DNA from: a virus
IMG/VR virus record: IMGVR_UViG_3300043313_001108
Location: 1 to 35,353 of that record
Length of the DNA stretch: 35,353 bases
Reading direction: 5' to 3' (one strand)
A program made the position numbers and the translations under genes. The notes under the pieces are model-generated. The model made no database searches and was not told the origin of the DNA. It saw only the letters and a program-made list of their open reading frames with translations. This document shows positions 1 to 7,540 of this stretch, in pieces. Position 1 is the stretch's first letter. Each line of letters begins with the position of its first letter.

Positions 1-109
1 GATAGGTCGTGATGTCGGTCCAGGTGTACGTGCTGGGCGCGGCGGTGAGGTCCGCGCCGGGCGCGATCCTGACCCGGATGTTGAGCAACTGATAGGGGAA
101 CTGCGCCAT
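1..109 (-). CDS. Tail protein downstream of tape measure, N-terminal fragment
   Basis: An ATG at 109 opens a frame that runs off the left edge, showing about 36 residues that begin MAQFPYQLLNIRVRIAPG and include a W-T-D-I-T stretch near the cut. It starts 3 bases after the tape measure stop, so the two are almost certainly co-transcribed. In siphoviruses the gene after the tape measure encodes a distal tail or baseplate-type minor tail protein, and that position is the main reason for the call. The visible fragment is too short to assign a domain. Confidence 0.6.
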   Translation of the reverse strand, partial: MAQFPYQLLNIRVRIAPGADLTAAPSTYTWTDITTY

Positions 110-112
110 GCC

Positions 113-2107
113 CTACCCGCCCAGGACCGTCTGGACGTTGCCGCCCTTGCGCTTGATCTCCGCGCGCAGCCAGCGGAAGAACTCATTCTTGTCGAACCCG
201 ATGGTGATGGCAGCCCCTCCCCCGCTGGCGCCACCGCTGGCGCGCACAGCCTCCGCGATGATCTGCCGCATATCACTCTTCGGAACGCCGTACTCGACCT
301 CGCCACCGTCGCCCATGATGACCGGGGTACCGCGGGACCCGTTGGGCATGACGGCGCCGCCGCCGGCCAGCTTCGGGATGCTGCCGATGGTGGGGATGTT
401 GACGCCGGGGACCTTGTTGGCTGCGCCGATCAGTGCGTTCAGTCCGCCGATTGCGCCGTTGACGAATCCGATGATCGAATTCACTGCGCCCCTTGCCGCA
501 TCGCGGCCGCGGTTGAACCCCGCCGCGATAAAGTCCCCGACAGCGTTGAACACGCCTGCCACGCGGTTCTTCCATTCAGTAAGGAATGACATCACGCCAT
601 TCCAGGCAGCCACGATTCCGTCCTTTGTGGCAATCGTCGCCTTGACCAGCCAGCCCCAGACCGCCTGGATGCCGGGCCAGAGTGTGCCCTTGATCCAGTC
701 CCAGACGATGGCGGCTCCAGCCTTGATCCCTCCCCAGGCCCAGTTCCATGCCTGCTGAAACCAAGTCGTTTTCGTGGCAATCAAAACAATGACGGCAATC
801 AATGCTAGAATGCCAATCACAATCCACGTGATGGGGCTTGCCCAGAGCGCCGCGTTGAAGAGCCACTGCGCCGCCGTGGCAGCCGCCTTCACCGCAGCGA
901 AGGCGCGCTCCGTGGCCATCCATGCCTTGGTGGCCAGGTTGACCGCGATAATGGCCACCGCCAGCCCGCCCAGGGTGAGGGCAAGAGGCTTGATCCACGC
1001 CTCATTCTTCTTGATCCAGCCACCCGCCTCCGAGAGGCTCGGCACCAGGTCTGCAGCGAGCGCCTGCGCGGCCGCCATGGCGGAGCGCTTGAAACCCTCG
1101 ATCTTCGCGGAGTCCGTCTGGCCGATGGCGTTGCCGGCCTTGTCGATCGACCCTGCCACGTTCTCGAAGGCAGCGCCGGCGGTGTTCAGGTCGAGCGCCC
1201 CCAGCGCGTCCTGGAGATCCTCGGCCTTCGTGCCGAAGAGGCCGATGGCCACGTTGTCCTTCGCCGCGCTGGCCGGCATCTTGTCCAACGCGTCCAGCAC
1301 CTCGCCCAGCGCCTTCTTGGCGTCCGGCCCGCCCTTGGCCGCCAGCTCCGAAAGGGCCTCGCCGTTCAGGCCCAACGCCTTGTAGCTCTCCAGGCTGGTC
1401 TTGCTCAGGTCCTTGGACCGGATGGCGAACTCCTTCAGGGTGTCCGCCACGGTATCGCCGTCGCGCGCGCCCGCGCGCAGGCCCTGCTGGATCAGGCCCA
1501 TGGCCTCGGCGCCGGTAAGGCCCAGCTCCCTGAACTGGGTGCTGTATTCGATCAGCGTGTCGCTGAGGTCCTCCGCCTTGTCGTTGCCGCCCTGGATGCT
1601 GGCCGCGATAAGGTCGAAACCGGACTGGGCATCGGGCACCAGCCCGTTGCGGATGAGTTGCTGGACCGCGGCCACACTGCCCTTCACGTCCTGACCGAAC
1701 ACGTCGGCCAGGATCTGGGCCCGCCGGGAGATGTCCTCCAACTCTTCCGGCGTGCCATCCTGGGTGATCTGCGCAGACGCTACCTCCTTGATCGTCTCGC
1801 CGATCGCCTCTGCCGACTCGCCCCAGTTCTCCGCGTAGAGCTTCCCCGCCAGTGCGCCGTACATCGCTGCGTCCTCGGCGCTCCCGCCCAGCTGGGCGGA
1901 GATCTTGGCACCGATGTTGTCCAGCTCCATGTTGGCGAAGATGGCGGCGCCGAACGCTGCGGCCGCTGCCAGGCCGGCGCCGGCGGCGAGGCCGGTCAGC
2001 TTGTCGCCGAACTTCCTGAAGCGGGACTCACCATCACGCAGCCCGCGCGCCATCCCCTCCGCGCCCACGCGCAGGTGCGCCACGAGCTCCCCGACGTCGA
2101 GCGCCAC
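113..2107 (-). CDS. Tape measure protein
   Basis: This 664-residue protein sets tail length and is threaded inside the tail tube. Residues 1-60 are alanine-rich and helical, followed by a long helical region (about 70-360) resembling the phage tape measure minor-tail family. Two strongly hydrophobic segments lie at about 374-394 and 427-446, as is usual for tape measure proteins that may insert into the host membrane. A Trp-rich stretch (450-500) and a Gly/Asn-rich C-terminus follow. At roughly 0.15 nm per residue it would give a tail near 100 nm (inference). The start is GTG at 2107, 6 bases after the stop of the frameshifted chaperone, which is the standard gpG-gpGT-tape measure order. Confidence 0.93.
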   Translation of the reverse strand: MALDVGELVAHLRVGAEGMARGLRDGESRFRKFGDKLTGLAAGAGLAAAAAFGAAIFANMELDNIGAKISAQLGGSAEDAAMYGALAGKLYAENWGESAEAIGETIKEVASAQITQDGTPEELEDISRRAQILADVFGQDVKGSVAAVQQLIRNGLVPDAQSGFDLIAASIQGGNDKAEDLSDTLIEYSTQFRELGLTGAEAMGLIQQGLRAGARDGDTVADTLKEFAIRSKDLSKTSLESYKALGLNGEALSELAAKGGPDAKKALGEVLDALDKMPASAAKDNVAIGLFGTKAEDLQDALGALDLNTAGAAFENVAGSIDKAGNAIGQTDSAKIEGFKRSAMAAAQALAADLVPSLSEAGGWIKKNEAWIKPLALTLGGLAVAIIAVNLATKAWMATERAFAAVKAAATAAQWLFNAALWASPITWIVIGILALIAVIVLIATKTTWFQQAWNWAWGGIKAGAAIVWDWIKGTLWPGIQAVWGWLVKATIATKDGIVAAWNGVMSFLTEWKNRVAGVFNAVGDFIAAGFNRGRDAARGAVNSIIGFVNGAIGGLNALIGAANKVPGVNIPTIGSIPKLAGGGAVMPNGSRGTPVIMGDGGEVEYGVPKSDMRQIIAEAVRASGGASGGGAAITIGFDKNEFFRWLRAEIKRKGGNVQTVLGG

Positions 2108-2113
2108 GGTGGA

Positions 2114-2835
2114 TCAGCCTGCCTTTCTGTCCTCTGCCAGCATGCGGGCCAGCCGGGTGTCCGCGGACATCAGACCTATGATCATGTGCCGCAGTGATGT
2201 CCATCGGCCTGCGCGCATTCTCGCACGGTCCCCCAGGTCGAACCCGTATTCGGAGATCAGATCGGCCCAGACCAGGTGCCAGTGCTCAAAGATCGTCTCC
2301 CAGGTGAGCGTCTGCCCGCGCGTTACCGCCTTCGTCGCGGACGGCGGCGCGTCGTACCACTCGTAGATCCCACTGGCGGGGTCGTACTCGCCGCGCCCGT
2401 ATTCGGCATTGAAACGATCCGCGGCTGAGCCGCCGGCGCCGCGCGCTTGCTCCGCCGCGGCTGCGAGGCTTTTGGGTCACCACCGCTGTTCCAGAAGGTC
2501 ATGGCGGCGTCTTCGCCTAGGCCCGTCCAGATCAGCGCGGTCAGCGCGAAGAGCCGCTGCGTGGTGAAGCCGAACCCATCCGCCGCCAGTTCGTCCCAGA
2601 CGGGGCCCAGCAGGCGGACGTACATCGCCTTCTCTTCGTCATCGTCCAGCACCAGGGGCGGAAGCTTCCGGCCGCCCAGGTCGATACCCTGATCCGCTGC
2701 GATTCCGGCCGTGCAGAATGCCGTGCACCACAAGCCCAGCTCTTCGTCCGGCTCGGGGATGTAGTACGTCTTCTCACCAGCGGGGAGGGCAAGCCTCCCG
2801 TCGAACACTTCATAGAGATTCTTGAATCCGCTCAT
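2114..2835 (-). CDS. Tail assembly chaperone, frameshifted long form (gpGT-like)
   Basis: This is the -1 frameshift product of the gene starting at 2835. The shorter frame reads through a perfect slippery heptamer, C CCA AAA (minus strand, 2476-2470). Slipping back one base gives an open frame of about 120 further codons ending in TGA at 2114-2116, just before the tape measure start. The extension is not random: it contains FNAEYGRGEYDP, a Trp/Tyr-rich segment and an acidic/aromatic helix (WETIFEHWHLVWADLISEYGF) typical of the T domain of actinophage chaperones. The T part would bind the tail tube protein while the G part coats the tape measure during assembly. It has no good start codon of its own, so it needs the shift. 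Confidence 0.87.
2323..2835 (-). CDS. Tail assembly chaperone, short form (gpG-like)
   Basis: This 170-residue protein starts at ATG 2835 (MSGFKNLYEVFDG), a beginning widely seen in actinophage tail assembly chaperones. The body is acidic and helical, with WNSGGDPKA just before the C-terminal tail. The tail after about residue 125 is a low-complexity Pro/Ser/Thr/Arg run ending in an Arg-rich stretch, the usual look of the unshifted terminus. Longer starts further upstream run into the inverted repeat at 2855-2922 and are unlikely. It lies between the tail tube and tape measure genes, and most ribosomes should make this form. Confidence 0.88.
   Translation of the reverse strand: MSGFKNLYEVFDGRLALPAGEKTYYIPEPDEELGLWCTAFCTAGIAADQGIDLGGRKLPPLVLDDDEEKAMYVRLLGPVWDELAADGFGFTTQRLFALTALIWTGLGEDAAMTFWNSGGDPKASQPRRSKRAAPAAQPRIVSMPNTGAASTTPPVGSTSGTTRRRPRRRR
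2470..2476 (-). promoter_or_regulatory. Programmed -1 frameshift slippery site
   Basis: The minus strand reads CCCAAAA, in the zero frame C CCA AAA, which allows both tRNAs to re-pair after a one-base slip. It lies about 120 codons into gpG, and the -1 frame stays open to the tape measure start. The position and the heptamer type match known G/GT shift sites. Confidence 0.85.
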
Positions 2836-2854
2836 CGCCTGCCCGTTCTGTTGG

Positions 2855-2922
2855 GTGAGCCCCCTCCCCCTGCTCGCTGATCCCGGATCTGACCGGGGCG
2901 CCTGCGCGGGGAGGGGGCTCAC
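2855..2922. terminator. Long hairpin between tail tube and chaperone genes
   Basis: A perfect 15-base inverted repeat (2855-2869 against 2908-2922) encloses a 38-base loop. It sits right after the tail tube stop on the minus strand. There is no T-run, so it may attenuate transcription so that tail tube message exceeds downstream message, or stabilise the 3' end of the abundant upstream RNA. Confidence 0.6.
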
Positions 2923-2937
2923 GTCGTGATGGTGCGC

Positions 2938-3705
2938 TTACACGTACAGGTAGTCGTCCGCCGTGGTGTTCGGGGACGCGCCCGTGGTGTTGGTGACGAT
3001 CGTCTGCACGGACCCGGCCGAGTGCGCGGGCGCGACCGCGGCGATGGTCTGGCGGTCCAGCACGTTGTAGCTGGTCGCGTTGGTGCCGCCGAAGGTGACA
3101 CCGGCCGCGCCGGAGACCACGGTCGTGCCGTTGCGGTCCTTGAAGTTGTCGCCCCGGATGATGACGAGCGTCCCACCCGCGATGCCGCCGGTGGCGGGCG
3201 TCAGGCTGGTGATGCTCGGCAGCGCGAGGGCCACCGCGTTCGGGTTGGTGATGAGCGTGGGCGCACCCTTGCCCGTGAGCGTGATCGTGATGCTCTCCAG
3301 GTCGGTCGGACTGCCGCCCTCCGGCGACCAGCCAACCTCGCTGAAGAACGTGTACGCCTCCGGCCCGCCGTCGCGGTCGTAGGTGCGGCAGTACGCCACG
3401 CCGGTCGGACCCAGCAGGTTGCTCAGAACGCGGAGCTTCTCCTGGCCCGGGTCGTAGGTCGTGACGTCGGTCGGCAGGGTGCGGCGCATGATCTTCGCCT
3501 CGCCCTTGCAGGACAGCGCCGTTTTCGTCTGGCCCGTGAATCCCAGGTCCTCATAGACGTTGTCGTCTTCGAGGTTAGGGTCGCCGGGGGTGAAGGTGTA
3601 CTCGTTGAGCCCCTTCACCGTGGTCCAGATCGGAGACGCCACGGTGCCCGTGTTCACCTCCAGGACCCACTTGCGGGAAAGGGTGCTCTGCTGCGGTTGC
3701 GTCAT
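2938..3705 (-). CDS. Major tail (tube) protein with C-terminal TIG/Ig-like domain
   Basis: This 255-residue protein polymerises into the tail tube. Residues 1-150 are beta-rich with features of siphophage tube proteins: a Lys/Trp-containing N-terminus, FTPGDPNLEDD, and a conserved SITITLTGKG strand near 138-147. Residues about 162-255 form an IPT/TIG-type Ig-like domain (PSITSLTP..GG..GGTLVIIRGDNF, then VTFGG), which would decorate the tail outside. Start ATG 3705 is preceded by AAAGGA at good spacing. It follows the tail terminator and precedes the chaperones, the canonical order. Ig-like additions to tube proteins are common and dispensable in other phages. Confidence 0.92.
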   Translation of the reverse strand: MTQPQQSTLSRKWVLEVNTGTVASPIWTTVKGLNEYTFTPGDPNLEDDNVYEDLGFTGQTKTALSCKGEAKIMRRTLPTDVTTYDPGQEKLRVLSNLLGPTGVAYCRTYDRDGGPEAYTFFSEVGWSPEGGSPTDLESITITLTGKGAPTLITNPNAVALALPSITSLTPATGGIAGGTLVIIRGDNFKDRNGTTVVSGAAGVTFGGTNATSYNVLDRQTIAAVAPAHSAGSVQTIVTNTTGASPNTTADDYLYV

Positions 3706-3762
3706 GCGCGGTCCTTTCGTCGGTCACGCGGTCGCAACCGCGGGCGCTCGTTGTGCGGGATC

Positions 3763-4212
3763 TTACTCGCGGGTCGTCAATGGCTGATTGAGCAGCGCAT
3801 AGAAGTTGCTGGAGCGCTCGTGCCGCCCGTTGCCATCCGGCCCCAGCTGCGCCTCACTCTGATGCTGCAGGTCGGTCAGGATCAGGCCCGTGCTGAGTGT
3901 GATCCTGCCCAGGGCGTGCCACGCCAGGAAGATCTGGCTGGCAACCAAGGATGCCTTCGAAGGCCCGGCATCACTGCGGACCCGGACGTTGACGCCCAGC
4001 ACGGAGTCCGTCAGCCGGGCGTTCGCCGTAACCCGGTAGTCGAACAGCGTGACGCAGAAGGCGGGCTCACTGGGGAGCTGGCGCAGGGTGATCGCCGGGA
4101 GCCCACCGGTCGCGGCCGCCACGCCGGACAGGCCCGCCCAGTTGACGATGCCGGCGCTGTGCAGGTGCTGCGCCAGGCCTGCCAGCAGGTCCGTCCCCGT
4201 GTCCGCGCTCAT
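3763..4212 (-). CDS. Tail terminator / minor capsid-type connector protein
   Basis: This 149-residue alpha/beta protein sits between the gp10-like connector and the tail tube. Its length and position match tail terminators that cap the tube and join it to the head. It starts at ATG 4212 and overlaps the upstream stop by four bases (ATGA), indicating coupled translation. The N-terminus (DTGTDLLAGLAQHLHSAG) and the central strand-rich part (LPAITLRQLP..FCVTLFDY) resemble the minor capsid/tail terminator family seen in actinophages. The assignment rests on position and overall pattern more than on a single motif. Confidence 0.75.
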   Translation of the reverse strand: MSADTGTDLLAGLAQHLHSAGIVNWAGLSGVAAATGGLPAITLRQLPSEPAFCVTLFDYRVTANARLTDSVLGVNVRVRSDAGPSKASLVASQIFLAWHALGRITLSTGLILTDLQHQSEAQLGPDGNGRHERSSNFYALLNQPLTTRE

Positions 4213-4562
4213 CCCCGCAACGCCCTTCTGATCTGATTGCCGATGATCTGCGGCGCCAGGTGCTGGCTGTCCGCCCAGGCGCTTTCCAGGTACTTCGCGC
4301 GCCGGCCGTTCGGGTGCCGCAGGGTCAGATCCTCGTGCTGCCGCACCGCGTACGGGGTGTCATAGGACACGGCGGCGGTGAGCTCGACCTCATCGACGGA
4401 CACCACGCCGGAGCGCTGGAGCGTCGCCTCATCGAGCGGCACGCGATCGTTGCTCTCGTTGAGCACGTGCTCGCCCAGGATGTTCAGCCCGCGGATGACA
4501 CCCTGCGTCATCTTCTGCGCAATGCTCGCGCCATCCCAGCGGATCGTCAGCTCCTGGGGCAC
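4209..4562 (-). CDS. HK97 gp10-like head-tail connector
   Basis: This 117-residue protein starts at GTG 4562 (VPQELTIRWDG), 4 bases after the Tad2 gene stop. Longer versions would overlap that gene almost completely and are rejected. It shows the classic pattern of gp10-like connectors: an N-terminal helix, N-E-S-N-D-R-V-P-L-D-E-A-T-L-Q-R-S-G, then VSYDTPYAVRQHED and a C-terminal GRRAKYLESAW helix. It would form part of the neck ring between portal and tail. The downstream gene begins with an ATGA overlap. Confidence 0.85.
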   Translation of the reverse strand: MPQELTIRWDGASIAQKMTQGVIRGLNILGEHVLNESNDRVPLDEATLQRSGVVSVDEVELTAAVSYDTPYAVRQHEDLTLRHPNGRRAKYLESAWADSQHLAPQIIGNQIRRALRG

Positions 4563-4566
4563 AGCG

Positions 4567-4857
4567 CTACCCCGTCGCCGAGACCGCGTACCAGTCGTCC
4601 GCCAGCAGGTCAGTCTGGCTGGCGACCCACGGGACCAGCGAGTCATCAACCGGCTTGAAGACCAGGTACGGGCGGATGACCACCTTCGTGCCCGGCGCGA
4701 CGCCGGTCACCTTGGCCGTGTGCGCGTTGGCCGGCACACCGTCCGGGTAGCCGGGCTGGAGGGCGACGTACTGCCCCTTGCCGTTCCAGCCCTGCCGGGT
4801 CACGCGGGCGCCCGCGCGCATCATGCTCAGCGCGTCGCCGAAATTGAAGGTCGTCAT
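4567..4857 (-). CDS. tad2: Tad2 family anti-Thoeris protein (DUF2829)
   Basis: This 96-residue protein carries the hallmarks of DUF2829. The N-terminal F-N-F-G-D-A-L helix leads to VTRQGWNGKGQYVALQPG (about 19-36), a central strand pair ends in RPYLVFK (about 62-68), and the C-terminal block is LVPWVASQTDLLADDW (about 74-89). Tad2 proteins form oligomers that bind and sequester the cyclic ADP-ribose-type signals made by ThsB TIR proteins, so Thoeris effectors stay silent. Some homologues also bind CBASS-type cyclic nucleotides. Binding specificity here is inferred, not seen. It is coupled by ATGA overlap to the upstream head-closure gene and sits inside the head-tail connector run, so it should be expressed with virion genes. 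That is an unusual place for an anti-defence gene. Confidence 0.88.
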   Translation of the reverse strand: MTTFNFGDALSMMRAGARVTRQGWNGKGQYVALQPGYPDGVPANAHTAKVTGVAPGTKVVIRPYLVFKPVDDSLVPWVASQTDLLADDWYAVSATG

Positions 4858-5198
4858 GCGATGAGGATCTCAAGGTGGGAGGGGACGGGCAAGTCTCCCC
4901 CGTCCTGATCGACCACTGCCAGGACGCGTGAGATCGAGCCGTCCGGCAGGGTGGCCCTGCTGTCGTTCGGGACGGCCGGGCCGCGGTCCGTCAGGAACGT
5001 GGCCTCCGCGATCACCTCATCGCCGGTGTTGGTCTGGGTCATCGCCACCCGCACCTTGCGCCGCTTCGCCATGAGGAATCCGACCAGCGTGAAGGCGGTG
5101 CCGTAGAGCGGAGCCCCCTCCCCGCTGGTGCCCGCGTACGGCTCGATCGTGACGGTGTGCTGCTGCGACTCGGGGACCATCTCACTCAGGCTCGGCAT
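4854..5198 (-). CDS. Head closure (head-tail stopper-like) protein
   Basis: This 114-residue protein starts at ATG 5198 (MPSLSEMVPE), whose ATG overlaps the upstream TGA by one base. A GTG three codons earlier is possible but less likely. The beta-rich body, with QQHTVTIEPYAGTSGEGAP near the start and LPDGSISRVLAVVD near the end, matches small head-closure proteins of siphoviruses. It lies between the gp6-like adaptor and the gp10-like connector (with Tad2 inserted). Its likely role is sealing the packaged head and docking the tail. Confidence 0.72.
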   Translation of the reverse strand: MPSLSEMVPESQQHTVTIEPYAGTSGEGAPLYGTAFTLVGFLMAKRRKVRVAMTQTNTGDEVIAEATFLTDRGPAVPNDSRATLPDGSISRVLAVVDQDGGDLPVPSHLEILIA

Positions 5199-5881
5199 CA
5201 GAACCACCCGAATCCCCAGAATTGCTGCGGCTCTCCGCCCAGCAGGCCGGCCGCCAGCAGTAGCTCACGCGCGATCGGCGACAGCACGGCGGTAGCGCTG
5301 GAGCCACCCGCGCCGGGGTTCACCGTGGCGCCCAGGCTCACGGTGCCGATGGCCACGCCGCGGGTCGTGACCGGCACACCGTTGGTCCAGCCGTTGCTGC
5401 GCGCCCAGGCCACCTGCTCGCACGTCGCCTCCGCGAGGGTGGCCAGCACCGCGGCGTCCGCCGTGTCGTAGACGGCACCGGAGATCTCACTGCGGATTGT
5501 GCTGCTCGCGACCCGGAGCAGGCGCGCCAGGTTGGAGGGGAGTGGCCCGCCAATGATCGCGGCGTACTGCGCCGACGTGGCGTAGGCGGTCGACTGGCCG
5601 GGCCCCAGCGGGGGCGGCAGGGGGTCGACGCTGATCGTGGTGCTGGTGGCGCCGGCGCCCAGGCCTGTCACAGCGTTGGTCGCGCGCCACTGCTCCGTCC
5701 AGTCGCCGGGGGCGGTCAGCGTGTACGGCGCGTTGGCGGTCCACGTGCCGGCCACGCCGGTGACCGCGGGGGTGGTGGTGACGCCGGACGGGCTGACGAG
5801 GGTGAGCACCACCACCGTGTTGACGTCGTAGACGTCGATCGTCAGCGTGGGGCGCCGCGTGTCGCCCACCTCATACGTCAT
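5198..5881 (-). CDS. Head-tail adaptor with N-terminal Ig-like domain
   Basis: This 227-residue protein starts at ATG 5881, seven bases after a GGAGG site. A TTG at 5908 would bury that ribosome site and is rejected. Residues 1-95 are beta-rich with Ser/Thr/Val repeats and a W-T-E-Q-W-R strand, resembling an Ig-like or bacterial surface fold. After a Pro-rich hinge (about 96-102), the C-terminal half is helical and matches gp6-like adaptors: SAQYAAIIG at its start, then RVASSTIRSEISGAVYDT and a long alanine-rich helix. Such adaptors bind beneath the portal. The Ig-like part is an accessory extension. Confidence 0.72.
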   Translation of the reverse strand: MTYEVGDTRRPTLTIDVYDVNTVVVLTLVSPSGVTTTPAVTGVAGTWTANAPYTLTAPGDWTEQWRATNAVTGLGAGATSTTISVDPLPPPLGPGQSTAYATSAQYAAIIGGPLPSNLARLLRVASSTIRSEISGAVYDTADAAVLATLAEATCEQVAWARSNGWTNGVPVTTRGVAIGTVSLGATVNPGAGGSSATAVLSPIARELLLAAGLLGGEPQQFWGFGWF

Positions 5882-5899
5882 GCGCCCGCCTCCGTTCTC

Positions 5900-5938
5900 C
5901 TCGAGCAATTCCTACTAGATTGGTAGACTTTGCTCGAG
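5900..5938. terminator. Nested hairpin in the connector operon leader
   Basis: A 9-base inverted repeat (CTCGAGCAA, 5900-5908, against 5930-5938) encloses a smaller CTAC/GTAG hairpin. It lies between the LamG-like gene and the adaptor ribosome site on the minus strand. It could be an attenuator or an RNA processing site. No T-run follows. Confidence 0.4.
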
Positions 5939-5942
5939 CGAT

Positions 5943-7127
5943 TCACAGTGTGCTCGCGATCAGGGTAGCGGTAGGCGCGCCGCCCGGCGTCAGGGTCGCT
6001 CGCGCGCCCGCGCCCGCGGTCAGTGCTGCCGGCGCGACGGCGCCCGGGGCGAGCACCGCGGTCCGGTAGAACGGCGCCGGGCCGGTCGCCGTAGCGGTCA
6101 GGGCCGGGCGGGAGGTGAGCGCCGCCGCGCCGGACTGTGTGCCGCCTGCTGCGGCGGCGAGCACGGCGGCCGCGGCGAGGGCGCCGCCGGGGAGCTGGAC
6201 ACGGGTGCCGGCCGCAGCAAGGGTGGGCACAGCGGACAGGCCGGCGGTGGGCAGCGCCACGCTCACGGCCGCAGCTGCCAGCGTGGCGCCAGCAGCGAGG
6301 GCTGCAGCACCGAACTGGGTTCGGGTGGCGGCGGCCGTGAGCGTGGCACCAGCGGACAGCGCAGCCGCCGCGGTGGTGATGGTGGTCACGCCAGCCGCGG
6401 TCAGGGTGCTCACGGCGGAGAGTGCCGCCGCGCCGCTCAGACTGGCGCCGCCGAAGAAGTCGCTGGTGGGATCCGCTGCGAGCGTGAACGGGGTGGTGCC
6501 GAAGCGGCCGGTTTCGTTGCCGCCGTTGCCGGTCGCGTCGTTGATCGTGCTCAGCGTGTCGAACCGCGCCGCCCACTGGATGCCGGCGGAGGCGAGCACG
6601 AGCGCCCAGGTGACCAGGGCCTCGCGCGCCGCCTGGTTCTTGTAGGCGTTCCAGATGGCGGCGGCCGCCACCCGGCCGTCCACGTACTCTGACCCCGAGG
6701 TGCCCCACCGTCCGACCTGGATGATGCCGCCGGCGCCGGGCGAGGTGCCGTCGCCCAGAGAGACCCCTCCCCCCGTCAGCGTGCCGGACGAGGGACTGCC
6801 GAAGGTGCCGCCGGAGAGCGTCATCAGGGTGTACTCAGGAGCGACCGCACCCGTGTTCTTGGAAATGATCACGATGTACCACGCGCCGGTAGTCCCCGCG
6901 GGTCCCGTGCGCGCGCCCGCGCTCGTGCCGTAGTTCCAGGTGGAGAAGATCTCCATGAAGTTGCGCGGGCTGCCACCGCTGCTCAGCTCATGGATGACTG
7001 CGCCGTCGGCGGTGCTGTCCAGGTGGACCAGCCCGAGCATCGTCATCGGGCCGCCGGCGGCGCCCTCCAACGTGGCGTTCATGGAGAAGCGCGCGTACTG
7101 ATCGCTACCGTTCAGGTCCCAGGCCAT
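5943..7127 (-). CDS. LamG/concanavalin-like virion protein with Ala-rich repeats
   Basis: This 394-residue protein has a beta-rich N-terminal half (about 1-225). The pattern (AWDLNGSDQYARF at the start, TMLGLVHLD, a W-Y-I-V-I strand, then IIQVGRW and DGRVAAAAIWN) is that of a LamG/concanavalin-like jelly roll, a fold used to bind glycans. From about residue 233 to the end runs a degenerate 18-22 residue repeat of the type A-A-L-x-A-x-A-T-L-x-A-A. It lies in the head-connector block, just after accessory head genes, so it may be a capsid decoration or neck fibre protein. Start ATG 7127; a weak ribosome site precedes it. Confidence 0.65.
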   Translation of the reverse strand: MAWDLNGSDQYARFSMNATLEGAAGGPMTMLGLVHLDSTADGAVIHELSSGGSPRNFMEIFSTWNYGTSAGARTGPAGTTGAWYIVIISKNTGAVAPEYTLMTLSGGTFGSPSSGTLTGGGVSLGDGTSPGAGGIIQVGRWGTSGSEYVDGRVAAAAIWNAYKNQAAREALVTWALVLASAGIQWAARFDTLSTINDATGNGGNETGRFGTTPFTLAADPTSDFFGGASLSGAAALSAVSTLTAAGVTTITTAAAALSAGATLTAAATRTQFGAAALAAGATLAAAAVSVALPTAGLSAVPTLAAAGTRVQLPGGALAAAAVLAAAAGGTQSGAAALTSRPALTATATGPAPFYRTAVLAPGAVAPAALTAGAGARATLTPGGAPTATLIASTL

Positions 7128-7138
7128 GCCCGGACCGC

Positions 7139-7537
7139 CTACGCGTTGAGGTTCTCGGAGAGCGCCCCGATGGCGAAGGTCAGGGTGTCACCCGCGCCGG
7201 TCGTCTTGCTCGCCGTCAGGGCACCCCAGGCGGCGCGGCGTGGGGTGCCGTTGCTGTCCCACCACTCCACCGCCGTGATGGTCGCGGCCGGCATGCCCGT
7301 GTACGTCACGGCGCCCGTACTGGTGATGCTGCCGTTGGTCGAGCCGGCGGGGATGGCGGCGGTCAAGCTCTGCGGTGTGTAGCTGCCGCCGGTCGCCTGC
7401 GTGCCGGTCGCCGCGGCCGATCCGGTCACCGTGTACAGCCGCTGCATGATCGGCGTGGTGGGGGCAACGTAGGTCGCCAGCCCCAGGTGCGCATTCTGGA
7501 GGCGCTGAGCCTCCGCCTGATCGAGCGCGTTGGCCAC
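7139..7537 (-). CDS. Small virion protein of the phage tail-fibre-like family
   Basis: This 132-residue protein starts at GTG 7537, eight bases after GGAGG. It begins with a helix (ALDQAEAQRLQNAHLG) followed by a Thr/Gly-rich beta region with GGSYTPQSLTAAIPA, and later TAVEWWDSNGTPRRAAWGAL. This organisation is recurrent in actinophage genomes in small proteins often labelled tail fibre-like or minor structural. It is adjacent to the LamG-like gene and probably co-assembled with it. The precise role is not known. Confidence 0.6.
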   Translation of the reverse strand: MANALDQAEAQRLQNAHLGLATYVAPTTPIMQRLYTVTGSAAATGTQATGGSYTPQSLTAAIPAGSTNGSITSTGAVTYTGMPAATITAVEWWDSNGTPRRAAWGALTASKTTGAGDTLTFAIGALSENLNA

Positions 7538-7540
7538 GGC

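Noticed and set aside
2926-4236. 436-residue plus-strand open frame opposite the tail genes
   Set aside because: Arg/Val/His-rich composition typical of antisense frames in GC-rich DNA. The minus strand encodes recognisable tail proteins across the whole span.
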